This document shows positions 57,886-64,000 of a stretch of DNA of 64,000 nt, piece by piece; position 1 is the first letter of the stretch; each line of letters opens with the position of its first letter. The notes under the pieces are model-generated. The model was given only the letters and a program-made list of their open reading frames with translations. It had not been told where the DNA came from and made no database searches. Location of the stretch: NCBI RefSeq assembly GCF_000334915.1, contig NZ_AMSF01000015.1, positions 186,001-250,000 of the forward strand, given 5' to 3'. The stretch comes from Dyella ginsengisoli LA-4. GTDB lineage: Bacteria > Pseudomonadota > Gammaproteobacteria > Xanthomonadales > Rhodanobacteraceae. A program made the translations under genes and the position numbers.

Positions 57886-59994
57886 ATGCGTCGTGCACCC
57901 TCGTCCCCGTCTACCGAATCGGCAGAGCTCCGCGCCCCCGAGCTGTTCCTCAGCCGTGAACTGGCCGCGCTGGAGTTCAACTTCCGCGTGCTGGCGATGG
58001 CGCGTGACCCGAGCGTGCCGTTGCTCGAGCGCCTGCGTTACCTGAGCATCGTGGCCAACAACCTCGACGAGTTCTTCGAGGTGCGCGTGGCGATGCTCAA
58101 GCACCACCACCACTTCGGTTCGGCCTCGCCCGGCCCGGACGGCATCGCGTCCGGCGAGCTGCTGGCCCGCATCCGCGCCCGTGCGCTGGACCTCGTCGCC
58201 GAGCAATACGCCACCTGGCAGGAGGATCTCAGCCCCCGGCTGGAGGCCGAAGGCATCTGCATCCTGCCGCGCCAGCGCTGGAGCAAGCGCCAGCACCAGT
58301 GGCTGCGCGGCTACTTCGAGAAGGAGGTGCTGCCGGTGCTGTCGCCGCTGGGGCTGGACCCGGCGCATCCGTTCCCGCGCATCCTCAACAAGACGCTCAA
58401 CCTCGCGGTGGTGCTGAAGGGACGCGACGCGTTCGGCCACGAGGGACACATGGCGCTGGTGCGCGCTCCCCGCTCGCTGCCGCGGATCATCCGCGTCCCC
58501 GCCGAGGTCAGCGGCCCGGGCGAGCACTTCGTGTTCCTGGCCGAGCTGCTGCACGCCTTCGTCGATCTGGCATTTCCCGGATTCAAGGTGCTCGGCTCGC
58601 ACCAGTTCCGGGTTACCCGCAACAGCGAGCTGATGGTGGAAGAAGCCGAGGTCGACAACCTGGCCCGCGCGCTGTCCGAGGAACTGGTCGGTCGCGGCTA
58701 TGCCCGGCCCGTGCGCCTGCAGATCGGCACCGACTGCCCCAAGGCGATCACCCGGATGCTGGTGGAGAACTTCGACCTGGAAGAGGCCGACGTCTACCGC
58801 TGCGACGGACCGGTCAACATCATCCGCGCGGGGCTGATCTACGACTGGGTCGACCGGCCCGACCTGAAATTCCCGCGCTTCACTCCGCGCGTGCCGGCCA
58901 CCATGGAGGCCAGCCGCAACAAGTTCGACGTGATCGCCCAGCGTGACGTGCTGCTGCACCACCCCTACGAGAGCTTCGCGGCCGTGGTCGACCTGCTGCG
59001 CCAGGCTGCGCAGGATGCACAGGTGCTGGCGATCAAGCAGACGCTGTACCGCGCCGGCGAGGACACCCCGCTGGTCGACCTGCTGATCGAGGCGGCGCGC
59101 AACGGCAAGGATGTCACCGTGGTGATCGAGCTGCGCGCGCGATTCGACGAGGAGGCCAACATCCGCCTCGCCACGCGCCTGCAGGAGGCCGGCGTGCAGG
59201 TGGTCTACGGCGTGGTCGGGTTCAAGACCCACGCCAAGATGATGCTGATCGTGCGCCGCGAAGGCGACCGGCTGCGCCGCTACGCGCACCTGTCCACCGG
59301 CAACTACCACCAGGCCAACAGCCGCCTGTACACCGACATCGGCCTGATGACGGCGAACGAGGAGATCGGCGAGGACCTGCACAAGATCTTCCAGCAGCTC
59401 TCCGGGCTGGGACCGACCATCAGCCTCAAGCGCCTGCTGCACTCGCCGTTCACCCTCTACAAGAGCGTGGTGGCGAAGATCGAGCGCGAGACCGAAAACG
59501 CGCGCTCCGGAAAGCCCGCGCGGATCGTCGCCAAGCTCAACGCACTGAACGAGTCGCACGTGATCGAGGCGCTCTACCAGGCCTCGCAGGCCGGCGTCGA
59601 CATCGATCTGGTGGTACGCGGCGCGTGCACGCTGCGGCCGGGCCTGCCCGGGGTCTCCGAGCGGATCCGCGTGCGTTCCATCGTCGGCCGGTTCCTCGAG
59701 CACAGCCGGGTGTACTGGTTCGCCAACGACGGCGAGCCGGAGCTGTACTGCGCCAGCGCCGACTGGATGGAACGCAACCTGATGCGCCGCATCGAGGTGG
59801 CCTTCCCGATCCTCGATCCCGTGCTCGCCCAGCGCGTGTTCGACGAGACGCTGGCCAATACGCTCGCCGACAACACGCAGGCGTGGCTGTTGGGCAGCAA
59901 CGGACGCTACACGCGCGCGACGCCCGGCGACCGGCCGCCCTACAACGCCCAGCAGGCGCTGCTCGACAAGCTCTGCGGGCCGACCAAACCGTAA
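57886..59994 (+). CDS. ppk: Polyphosphate kinase 1
   Basis: PPK1 makes polyphosphate from ATP. The protein has LSRELAALEFNFRVL at the start and RYLSIVANNLDEFFEVRV. The two key histidines are in GFKTHAKMMLIVRR (equivalent to E. coli His435, the phospho-His) and RRYAHLSTGNYHQ (His454). CASADWMERNLMRRIEVAFPI is near the end. ATG 57886 gives 702 residues. CAGAAT lies six bases before it, so this start may also be leaderless. A GTG at 57853 in frame is less likely. ppx follows, as usual. Confidence 0.96.
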   Translation: MRRAPSSPSTESAELRAPELFLSRELAALEFNFRVLAMARDPSVPLLERLRYLSIVANNLDEFFEVRVAMLKHHHHFGSASPGPDGIASGELLARIRARALDLVAEQYATWQEDLSPRLEAEGICILPRQRWSKRQHQWLRGYFEKEVLPVLSPLGLDPAHPFPRILNKTLNLAVVLKGRDAFGHEGHMALVRAPRSLPRIIRVPAEVSGPGEHFVFLAELLHAFVDLAFPGFKVLGSHQFRVTRNSELMVEEAEVDNLARALSEELVGRGYARPVRLQIGTDCPKAITRMLVENFDLEEADVYRCDGPVNIIRAGLIYDWVDRPDLKFPRFTPRVPATMEASRNKFDVIAQRDVLLHHPYESFAAVVDLLRQAAQDAQVLAIKQTLYRAGEDTPLVDLLIEAARNGKDVTVVIELRARFDEEANIRLATRLQEAGVQVVYGVVGFKTHAKMMLIVRREGDRLRRYAHLSTGNYHQANSRLYTDIGLMTANEEIGEDLHKIFQQLSGLGPTISLKRLLHSPFTLYKSVVAKIERETENARSGKPARIVAKLNALNESHVIEALYQASQAGVDIDLVVRGACTLRPGLPGVSERIRVRSIVGRFLEHSRVYWFANDGEPELYCASADWMERNLMRRIEVAFPILDPVLAQRVFDETLANTLADNTQAWLLGSNGRYTRATPGDRPPYNAQQALLDKLCGPTKP

Positions 59995-60058
59995 GGGATC
60001 CAAGCATGCCCCACACCACCTCCGCACCGCGCCCGCCAAGCCGCCGGGAGTGCCTCGC

Positions 60059-61576
60059 ATGACGCTGGGCGACAACGTGCCGATCCGCGACGGCGAACTG
60101 GTCGCCGCGGTGGACATGGGATCGAACAGTTTCCACATGGTGGTGGCCCGGGTCGAACACGGCGAACCCCGCGTGATCGATCGCCTGCGCGACACCGTGC
60201 GCATGGCCGCCGGGCTGCGCAGCGACGGCACCCTCGATGCCGAGCACCGTTCCCGCGCCCTGAACTGCCTGGCCCGCTTCGGCCAGCGCCTGGCCGGCTT
60301 GCCCTCGCTGCACGTACGCGCCGTCGCCACCAACACGGTGCGCCGGCTGGCTTCGCCGCAGGCGTTCCTCACCGCCGCGGAAGCCGCGCTCGGCCACCCG
60401 GTGGAAGTGGTCTCCGGCCGCGAGGAAGGTCGCCTGATCTTCCTCGGCGTGGCCCACGACCTGCCCGCTTCGCGCGAGCCCCGGCTGGTGATCGACGTCG
60501 GCGGCGGCAGCACCGAGTTCATCATCGGACGCGGCGTGGCGCCGCTGCACACCGAGAGCGTGCAGGTCGGCTGCATCGCTTCCACGCTGCGCTTCTTCCC
60601 TGGCGGCAAGCTCAACCGCAAGCGCTGGCAGAAGGCGCGCGGGGAGATCGGCCTGCTGCTGCAGCAGTTCGATGAGGATTACCGCGAGGCGGGCTGGCAG
60701 GAGGCCTTCGGTTCTTCCGGAACGGCCAAAGCGATCGGTTCCGTGGTCCAGGCGATGAAGCTCTCGGATGACGGCATCACCCCGTCGTCACTGGCCTCGC
60801 TGCGCGACGCCCTGCTCGACCAGGGGCAGATCGGCTCGCTCAAGCTCCCGGGACTGGCCGACGACCGCGCGCCGGTGATCGCCGGCGGCGTGGTGATTTT
60901 CGAGGCGGCCTTCCAGGCGCTGGGCATCGAGCGCATGCGGGTGTGCGAGAGCTCGATGCGTGAAGGCCTGCTTTGGGACCTTCTCGGCCGCGCCGGCGGC
61001 AGTGACCCGCGCACCGCCAGCATCGACGCGCTGGCCACCCGCTACGGCGTGGACCGCGCGCAGGCGCGCCGCGTGGAGTCGACCGCACTGGTGCTGTTCG
61101 ACCAGATCGCGTCGCAGTGGAAGCTCGATGCCGAAGCGCGCGAATGGCTGTCCTGGTCGGCGCGCGTGCACGAGATCGGCCTGGCGATCGCCCACAGCCA
61201 GCACCATCGCCACGGCGCCTACATCCTGCGCAATGCCGACCTCGCCGGATTCTCCCGGCAGGAGCAACAACTGCTCGCGGCCATCGTCGAACTGCACCGG
61301 CGCAAGCCGGACAAGGCGCTGATCTCGGCCCTGCCCCAGCGCTATCGGCTGATCGCCCGGCAGATCACCGCCCTGCTGCGGCTGGCGGTGCTGTTCCGCC
61401 GGGCGCGCCGTGCCGAATCGCTGCCGGCCCTGCGGCTTGCCGCCACCCGGCAACGCCTGCGCCTGGCCCTGCCGGCCGCATGGCTGGAGCAGCATCCGCT
61501 CACTGAAGCCGACCTGGAGCAGGAGCGCTCCCCGATGTCCGACCTCGGTTTCACCCTGGCCCTCAGCGCGAGCTGA
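60059..61576 (+). CDS. ppx: Exopolyphosphatase (Ppx/GppA family)
   Basis: The 505-residue protein has the ASKHA phosphate loops AAVDMGSNSFHMVVARV and RLVIDVGGGSTEFIIGRG, with the catalytic Glu region VSGREEGRLIF. An HD-like C-terminal domain (ARVHEIGLAIAHSQHHRHGA) follows. I chose ATG 60059, with GGGAG eight bases upstream, over the GTG at 60050. It degrades polyphosphate, or pppGpp in some relatives. It directly follows ppk, so making and breaking polyP are co-transcribed. Confidence 0.94.
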   Translation: MTLGDNVPIRDGELVAAVDMGSNSFHMVVARVEHGEPRVIDRLRDTVRMAAGLRSDGTLDAEHRSRALNCLARFGQRLAGLPSLHVRAVATNTVRRLASPQAFLTAAEAALGHPVEVVSGREEGRLIFLGVAHDLPASREPRLVIDVGGGSTEFIIGRGVAPLHTESVQVGCIASTLRFFPGGKLNRKRWQKARGEIGLLLQQFDEDYREAGWQEAFGSSGTAKAIGSVVQAMKLSDDGITPSSLASLRDALLDQGQIGSLKLPGLADDRAPVIAGGVVIFEAAFQALGIERMRVCESSMREGLLWDLLGRAGGSDPRTASIDALATRYGVDRAQARRVESTALVLFDQIASQWKLDAEAREWLSWSARVHEIGLAIAHSQHHRHGAYILRNADLAGFSRQEQQLLAAIVELHRRKPDKALISALPQRYRLIARQITALLRLAVLFRRARRAESLPALRLAATRQRLRLALPAAWLEQHPLTEADLEQERSPMSDLGFTLALSAS

Positions 61577-61668
61577 CAGTGGCAGCACACTGCGATTCAG
61601 CCACGGCCAGCCCCAGCCTGGCGCGGCCGCGTATCATTGGGCGCTTCCAGGCACGCGCGAGATCCACG

Positions 61669-62403
61669 TTGAAAGCTTTCCTGCTCTCCCTGCTGCTCAT
61701 TGCTCCGTCCACCCTGCTGGCGCAGAAAGCACCCAAGGACGCCAGCACCGCGCCTCCGCAGGCCCCCGCGCAGGAGGCGCCGCGGCCGGAAGTGGTGATG
61801 CATACCTCGCTCGGCGACATCACGCTGGAGCTGTACCCGGACAAGTCGCCCAAGAGCGTGGCGAACTTCCTTCAGTATGTCCGCGACGGTTTCTATGCGG
61901 GCACCGTCTTTCATCGCGTGATCCCGGGCTATCTGGTGCAGGGCGGCCTGTACACCCGCGACCTGCAACCGCGCCGTACCCGGCCGGCGATCGCCAGCGA
62001 GGCGGACAACGGCCTGTCCAACGTGCGCGGCACCATCGCCGTGGCCCGCGGCGCCGATCCGAACTCCGGCACCTCGCAGTTCTTCTTCAACCTGGTCGAC
62101 AACCGCCGCCTCGACTTCGTCGGCAGCCAGAGCGGGCTGACCTGGGGCTACGCAGTGTTCGGCAAGGTCATCAAGGGCATGGATGTGGTCGACAGGATCG
62201 CCTCGCTGCCCACCCGCGCGCAGGGGCCGTTCGCGGGCGACGTGCCCAATCCGCTGGTGGTGATCACCGGCGCGGATATCGTCGGCGAGGCCGCCAAGAG
62301 CGACGACACCCAGCCAGCGACCGCCGGCAGCGCAGCGCCCGCGGCCAAGGCCGCCACGAGCAAGCCGAAGAAAGGCGTCGCACCGACCCGCCGGCACGGT
62401 TGA
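61669..62403 (+). CDS. Exported cyclophilin-type peptidyl-prolyl isomerase (TTG start)
   Basis: I start at TTG 61669 with GAGA about eight bases upstream, so the protein begins (M)KAFLLSLLLIAPSTLLAQ, a clean signal peptide. The cyclophilin domain has LYPDKSPKSVANFLQYV, GTVFHRVIPGYLVQGG, GTIAVARGADPNSGTSQFFF and YAVFGKVIKGMDVVD, as in PpiA. The C-terminal 45 residues are an Ala/Lys-rich tail (AAKAATSKPKKG). Periplasmic folding helper. TATCAT at 61632-61637 may be its -10. An upstream GTG frame from 61579 lacks a signal peptide. Confidence 0.9.
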   Translation: MKAFLLSLLLIAPSTLLAQKAPKDASTAPPQAPAQEAPRPEVVMHTSLGDITLELYPDKSPKSVANFLQYVRDGFYAGTVFHRVIPGYLVQGGLYTRDLQPRRTRPAIASEADNGLSNVRGTIAVARGADPNSGTSQFFFNLVDNRRLDFVGSQSGLTWGYAVFGKVIKGMDVVDRIASLPTRAQGPFAGDVPNPLVVITGADIVGEAAKSDDTQPATAGSAAPAAKAATSKPKKGVAPTRRHG

Positions 62404-62408
62404 TCGAC

Positions 62409-63137
62409 GTGCATACGCTGCTCATTTCGGACCTGCACCTGGACGCCGCGCGTCCCGGTATCACCAACCTGTTCGAACGCTGGATGGCCAGCGACGAGGT
62501 GCGCTCGGCCGACGCCCTGTACATCCTCGGCGATCTGGTGGAAGCCTGGATCGGGGATGACGACGACGCGGAGCTTCCCGCCCGAATCGCCGCGGCCACG
62601 CGCGCGGTTGCGGACGCCGGCGTACCGGTGCACTTCATGGCCGGCAACCGCGATTTCCTGCTCGGTGAGTCCTTCGCCCGGCGCGCCGGCCTGATCCTGC
62701 TCGAAGACGGCGCCGTCCACACCATCCAGGGCCGGCCCACTCTGCTGATGCACGGCGACGTGCTCTGCACCGACGACGTCGCCTACCAGACGGTCCGCCG
62801 GCAGGTACGCCAGCCGGCGTGGGCCGCACAGGTACTGGCCATGCCGCTGGATGCCCGACGCGCATTCGCCGCGAAAGCACGCGAGGACAGCCGTGCCCAT
62901 ACCGGCTCGACCATGGAAACCATCATGGACGTGAATACCGGAGCGGTCGCACAGGCCATGCGCAGTGCCGGCGTCACCCGACTCATCCACGGGCACACCC
63001 ATCGCCCGGCGGTGCATCGTTTCGAGCTGGACGGGCAGTCGGCCGAACGCATCGTGCTGGGCGACTGGTATGAGCACGGCTCGGTACTCCGGGTCACTCC
63101 CGGCGACGTCGAACTGCGCGGCCTGCCCACGGACTGA
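62409..63137 (+). CDS. lpxH: UDP-2,3-diacylglucosamine diphosphatase LpxH
   Basis: LpxH cuts UDP-2,3-diacylglucosamine to lipid X in lipid A synthesis at the inner membrane. The metallophosphatase motifs are all present: ISDLHLD, LGDLVEAWIGDDD, AGNRDFLLG, LMHGDVLCTDD and IHGHTHRPAVH. GTG 62409 (VHTLLISDL) gives 242 residues and the normal short N-terminus; TTG 62400 would overlap the cyclophilin stop. cyclophilin-lpxH order is conserved in gammaproteobacteria (ppiB-lpxH). Confidence 0.96.
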   Translation: MHTLLISDLHLDAARPGITNLFERWMASDEVRSADALYILGDLVEAWIGDDDDAELPARIAAATRAVADAGVPVHFMAGNRDFLLGESFARRAGLILLEDGAVHTIQGRPTLLMHGDVLCTDDVAYQTVRRQVRQPAWAAQVLAMPLDARRAFAAKAREDSRAHTGSTMETIMDVNTGAVAQAMRSAGVTRLIHGHTHRPAVHRFELDGQSAERIVLGDWYEHGSVLRVTPGDVELRGLPTD

Positions 63138-63460
63138 TTCCCCACTGCGACGGCTGTCGCCAGGCACCCATCGCGCGGAACGGAAAGGCCGTACAACAGC
63201 GCTCCATCTCTACTTGATCGACCCCCACGCAGCGCCCCGAGCGGGCCGGCCCGCCGCGATGCCGCGGAGGGAGATCCCATCCATGGCATCCATCCGCCCA
63301 CCTTGCGCCAAGGCGCCAGCTTCCGGCTGATTTTGCTGCAGGCAAGAATGGTGGGCGTCGCCAAGGTGGCCCCTGAGCCCACACCGTTGCAGCCGATGAC
63401 ACGCGAAGCGAAGCGCGGGCGCCCCATCACGAGAAGGTCCGTCGATCCACGATCGTCGTG
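63138..63460. other. Intergenic stretch after lpxH, no gene seen
   Basis: About 320 bases with no supported gene. Open frames on both strands lack family features and ribosome sites. GC content stays high and no clear promoter is seen. The right part runs into the large inverted repeat next to tRNA-Ser. I see nothing else in it. Confidence 0.5.
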
Positions 63461-63505
63461 CCAGATACGCAAAACGCCCCACGAGGGGGCGCTTTGCGTA
63501 TCTGG
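63461..63505 (-). terminator. Large inverted repeat/terminator abutting tRNA-Ser
   Basis: Two 20-base arms (63461-63480 and 63486-63505) are complementary at 19 positions around the loop ACGAG. On the minus strand the stem GCGCCCC/GGGGCGT is followed by TTTGCG, a plausible terminator for the tRNA. The outer arm takes in the CCA of the tRNA 3' end (63503-63505), so the arm nearest the tRNA overlaps the mature tRNA. Confidence 0.65.
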
Positions 63506-63595
63506 CGGAGAGAGAGGGATTCGAACCCTCGATAAGGCTTTTGACCCTATACTCCCTTAGCAGGGGAGCCCCTTCGGCCTCTCGGGCATCTCTCC
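63503..63595 (-). tRNA. tRNA-Ser (GCT anticodon)
   Basis: Read on the minus strand, acceptor GGAGAGA pairs with TCTCTCC. The anticodon stem CTCCC/GGGAG carries the loop CTGCTAA with anticodon GCT. A long variable arm (TATAGGGTCAAAAGCCTTA region) marks a serine tRNA. The T arm has GTTCGAATC, and CCA is encoded. tRNA-Ser(GCU) beside csrA is a common gammaproteobacterial pair. Confidence 0.95.
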
Positions 63596-63625
63596 GTGTT
63601 TTGCCGCATTGCTGCGGAGCCGGCA

Positions 63626-63654
63626 AGGATACTGACCGACGCGCTCGAGGTAAA
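63626..63654 (-). promoter_or_regulatory. Candidate tRNA-Ser promoter
   Basis: On the minus strand TTTACC (63654-63649), 17 bases, then TATCCT (63631-63626) lie between csrA and the tRNA, so the tRNA need not depend on csrA transcription. Confidence 0.5.
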
Positions 63655-63664
63655 GCCTTCGCGG

Positions 63665-63871
63665 TTATTCCGCGGCGTCTTCGTGATGCGCGGCACCACC
63701 GGACTCGTTCTCGCCCTTGATACGCTGGTAGATCTCTTCGCGGTGGACCGCGACGTTCTTCGGGGCATTGATGCCGATGCGCACCTGATTGCCCTTGACG
63801 CCGAGAACGGTGACGGTCACCTCGTCACCGATCATCAGGGTTTCACCGACCCGGCGGGTCAGAATCAACAT
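63665..63871 (-). CDS. csrA: Carbon storage regulator CsrA/RsmA
   Basis: CsrA binds GGA motifs in mRNA leaders and controls translation of biofilm, motility and carbon genes. The 68-residue protein begins [20 protein letters not shown] and has [22 protein letters not shown], fully typical. The C-terminal 14 residues ([14 protein letters not shown]) are a variable tail. GGAG lies nine bases before ATG 63871. tRNA-Ser follows downstream on the same strand. Confidence 0.98.
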   Translation of the reverse strand: MLILTRRVGETLMIGDEVTVTVLGVKGNQVRIGINAPKNVAVHREEIYQRIKGENESGGAAHHEDAAE

Positions 63872-64000
63872 GGCTTGCTACTCCATCATTTGGTGTGGTT
63901 ACAGGCCTTCTGTCGGTGAGACCTCACCCCTGAGTCCACCAGCAGTTCGACGACAGTTTCCGTCGAAGGCCTTTCCGCCTTCCCCGGCATCCGCCAAGGC
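63872..64000. other. csrA upstream region at the window edge, no gene assigned
   Basis: On the minus strand one frame is open from the edge to a TAA at about 63899, but its residues (GEGGKAFDGNCRRTAGG) match no family I recognise. In related bacteria alaS or lysC lies upstream of csrA, so the end of such a gene, or just the csrA leader, is possible. Confidence 0.3.

Noticed and set aside
57790-60621. 943-codon minus-strand frame opposite ppk
   Set aside because: Composition and lack of motifs mark it as a shadow of ppk.
63303-63560. 85-codon plus-strand frame ending GERGIRTLDKAFDPILP
   Set aside because: Its end is the antisense reading of tRNA-Ser, a well-known source of false ORFs; no ribosome site and no family match.
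63872-64000. C-terminus of alaS or lysC at the right edge
   Set aside because: An open minus-strand frame exists, but its residues do not resemble either protein well enough to call.

Overview
The window reads as chromosomal core DNA of a GC-rich gammaproteobacterium of the Xanthomonadales (Lysobacterales), most like the Rhodanobacter/Dyella/Frateuria group. The reasons are the fimT-pilV-pilW-pilX-pilY1 minor-pilin operon, the tRNA-Glu/fdxA pair, an NAD-type isocitrate dehydrogenase, a MutL that keeps its endonuclease motif, an ECF41 sigma factor beside an AhpD-like gene, and the phoB-phoR-ppk-ppx order. I see no insertion sequence, prophage, CRISPR array or rRNA. The genus is inferred from gene content only.

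Layout. 1-5613 (minus): type IV minor pilins and the tip adhesin PilY1, cut by the left edge. 5697-7745: membrane diguanylate cyclase with a TPR-like sensor region. 7839: tRNA-Thr. 7977-15217 (minus): murJ, ribF, a short Ile-rich leader ORF, ileS, lspA, ispH. 15475: rpsT with promoter and terminator. 15825-19519 (minus): cutC with a Tat-exported glycosylasparaginase, obgE, and rplU-rpmA. 20333-26099 (plus): uvrA, a thioesterase, a DUF4139 protein and an enoyl-CoA isomerase. 26104-28494 (minus): sulfurtransferase, Nudix CoA hydrolase, DUF1289 protein, FkpA-like isomerase. 28652-35986: enoyl-CoA hydratase, then DUF1684, mutL, amidase, tsaE and nnr on the minus strand. 36036-37508: queG and a small DUF4440-like gene. 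37525-41620 (minus): pcnB-folK-panB-panC-panD. 41840-42287: tRNA-Glu and ferredoxin. 42373-43920 (minus): dapA and a BamC-like lipoprotein. 43986-51974: gcvR-like, bcp, phoH, lpxO-like, the ECF41 sigma/AhpD pair, a serine hydrolase and a membrane-bound AraC regulator. 52090-53912 (minus): NAD-isocitrate dehydrogenase, a carboxymuconolactone-decarboxylase-like protein and glutaredoxin. 54059-63137 (plus): bepA, phoB, phoR, ppk, ppx, a periplasmic cyclophilin, lpxH. 63503-63871 (minus): tRNA-Ser and csrA.

Most functions belong to envelope building (lspA, murJ, lpxH, lpxO-like, bepA, bamC-like, amidase, fkpA), translation and tRNA (ileS, rpsT, rplU, rpmA, obgE, tsaE, queG, three tRNAs), cofactors (ribF, ispH, panBCD, folK), DNA repair (uvrA, mutL) and phosphate/polyphosphate control. 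Genes are tightly packed, with many 1-8 base overlaps that suggest translational coupling.

The most interesting signals are in non-coding DNA. (1) Between ribF and ileS lies a 26-codon ORF whose last four sense codons are all isoleucine, followed by segments that can form mutually exclusive hairpins. It is a candidate isoleucine attenuator for ileS. (2) nnr, queG, mutL and ribF each have a -10-like TANNNT hexamer exactly six bases before the ATG and no Shine-Dalgarno, as expected of leaderless mRNAs; nnr and queG form a divergent pair. (3) The ECF41 sigma gene carries a close match to the promoter its own family is known to read.
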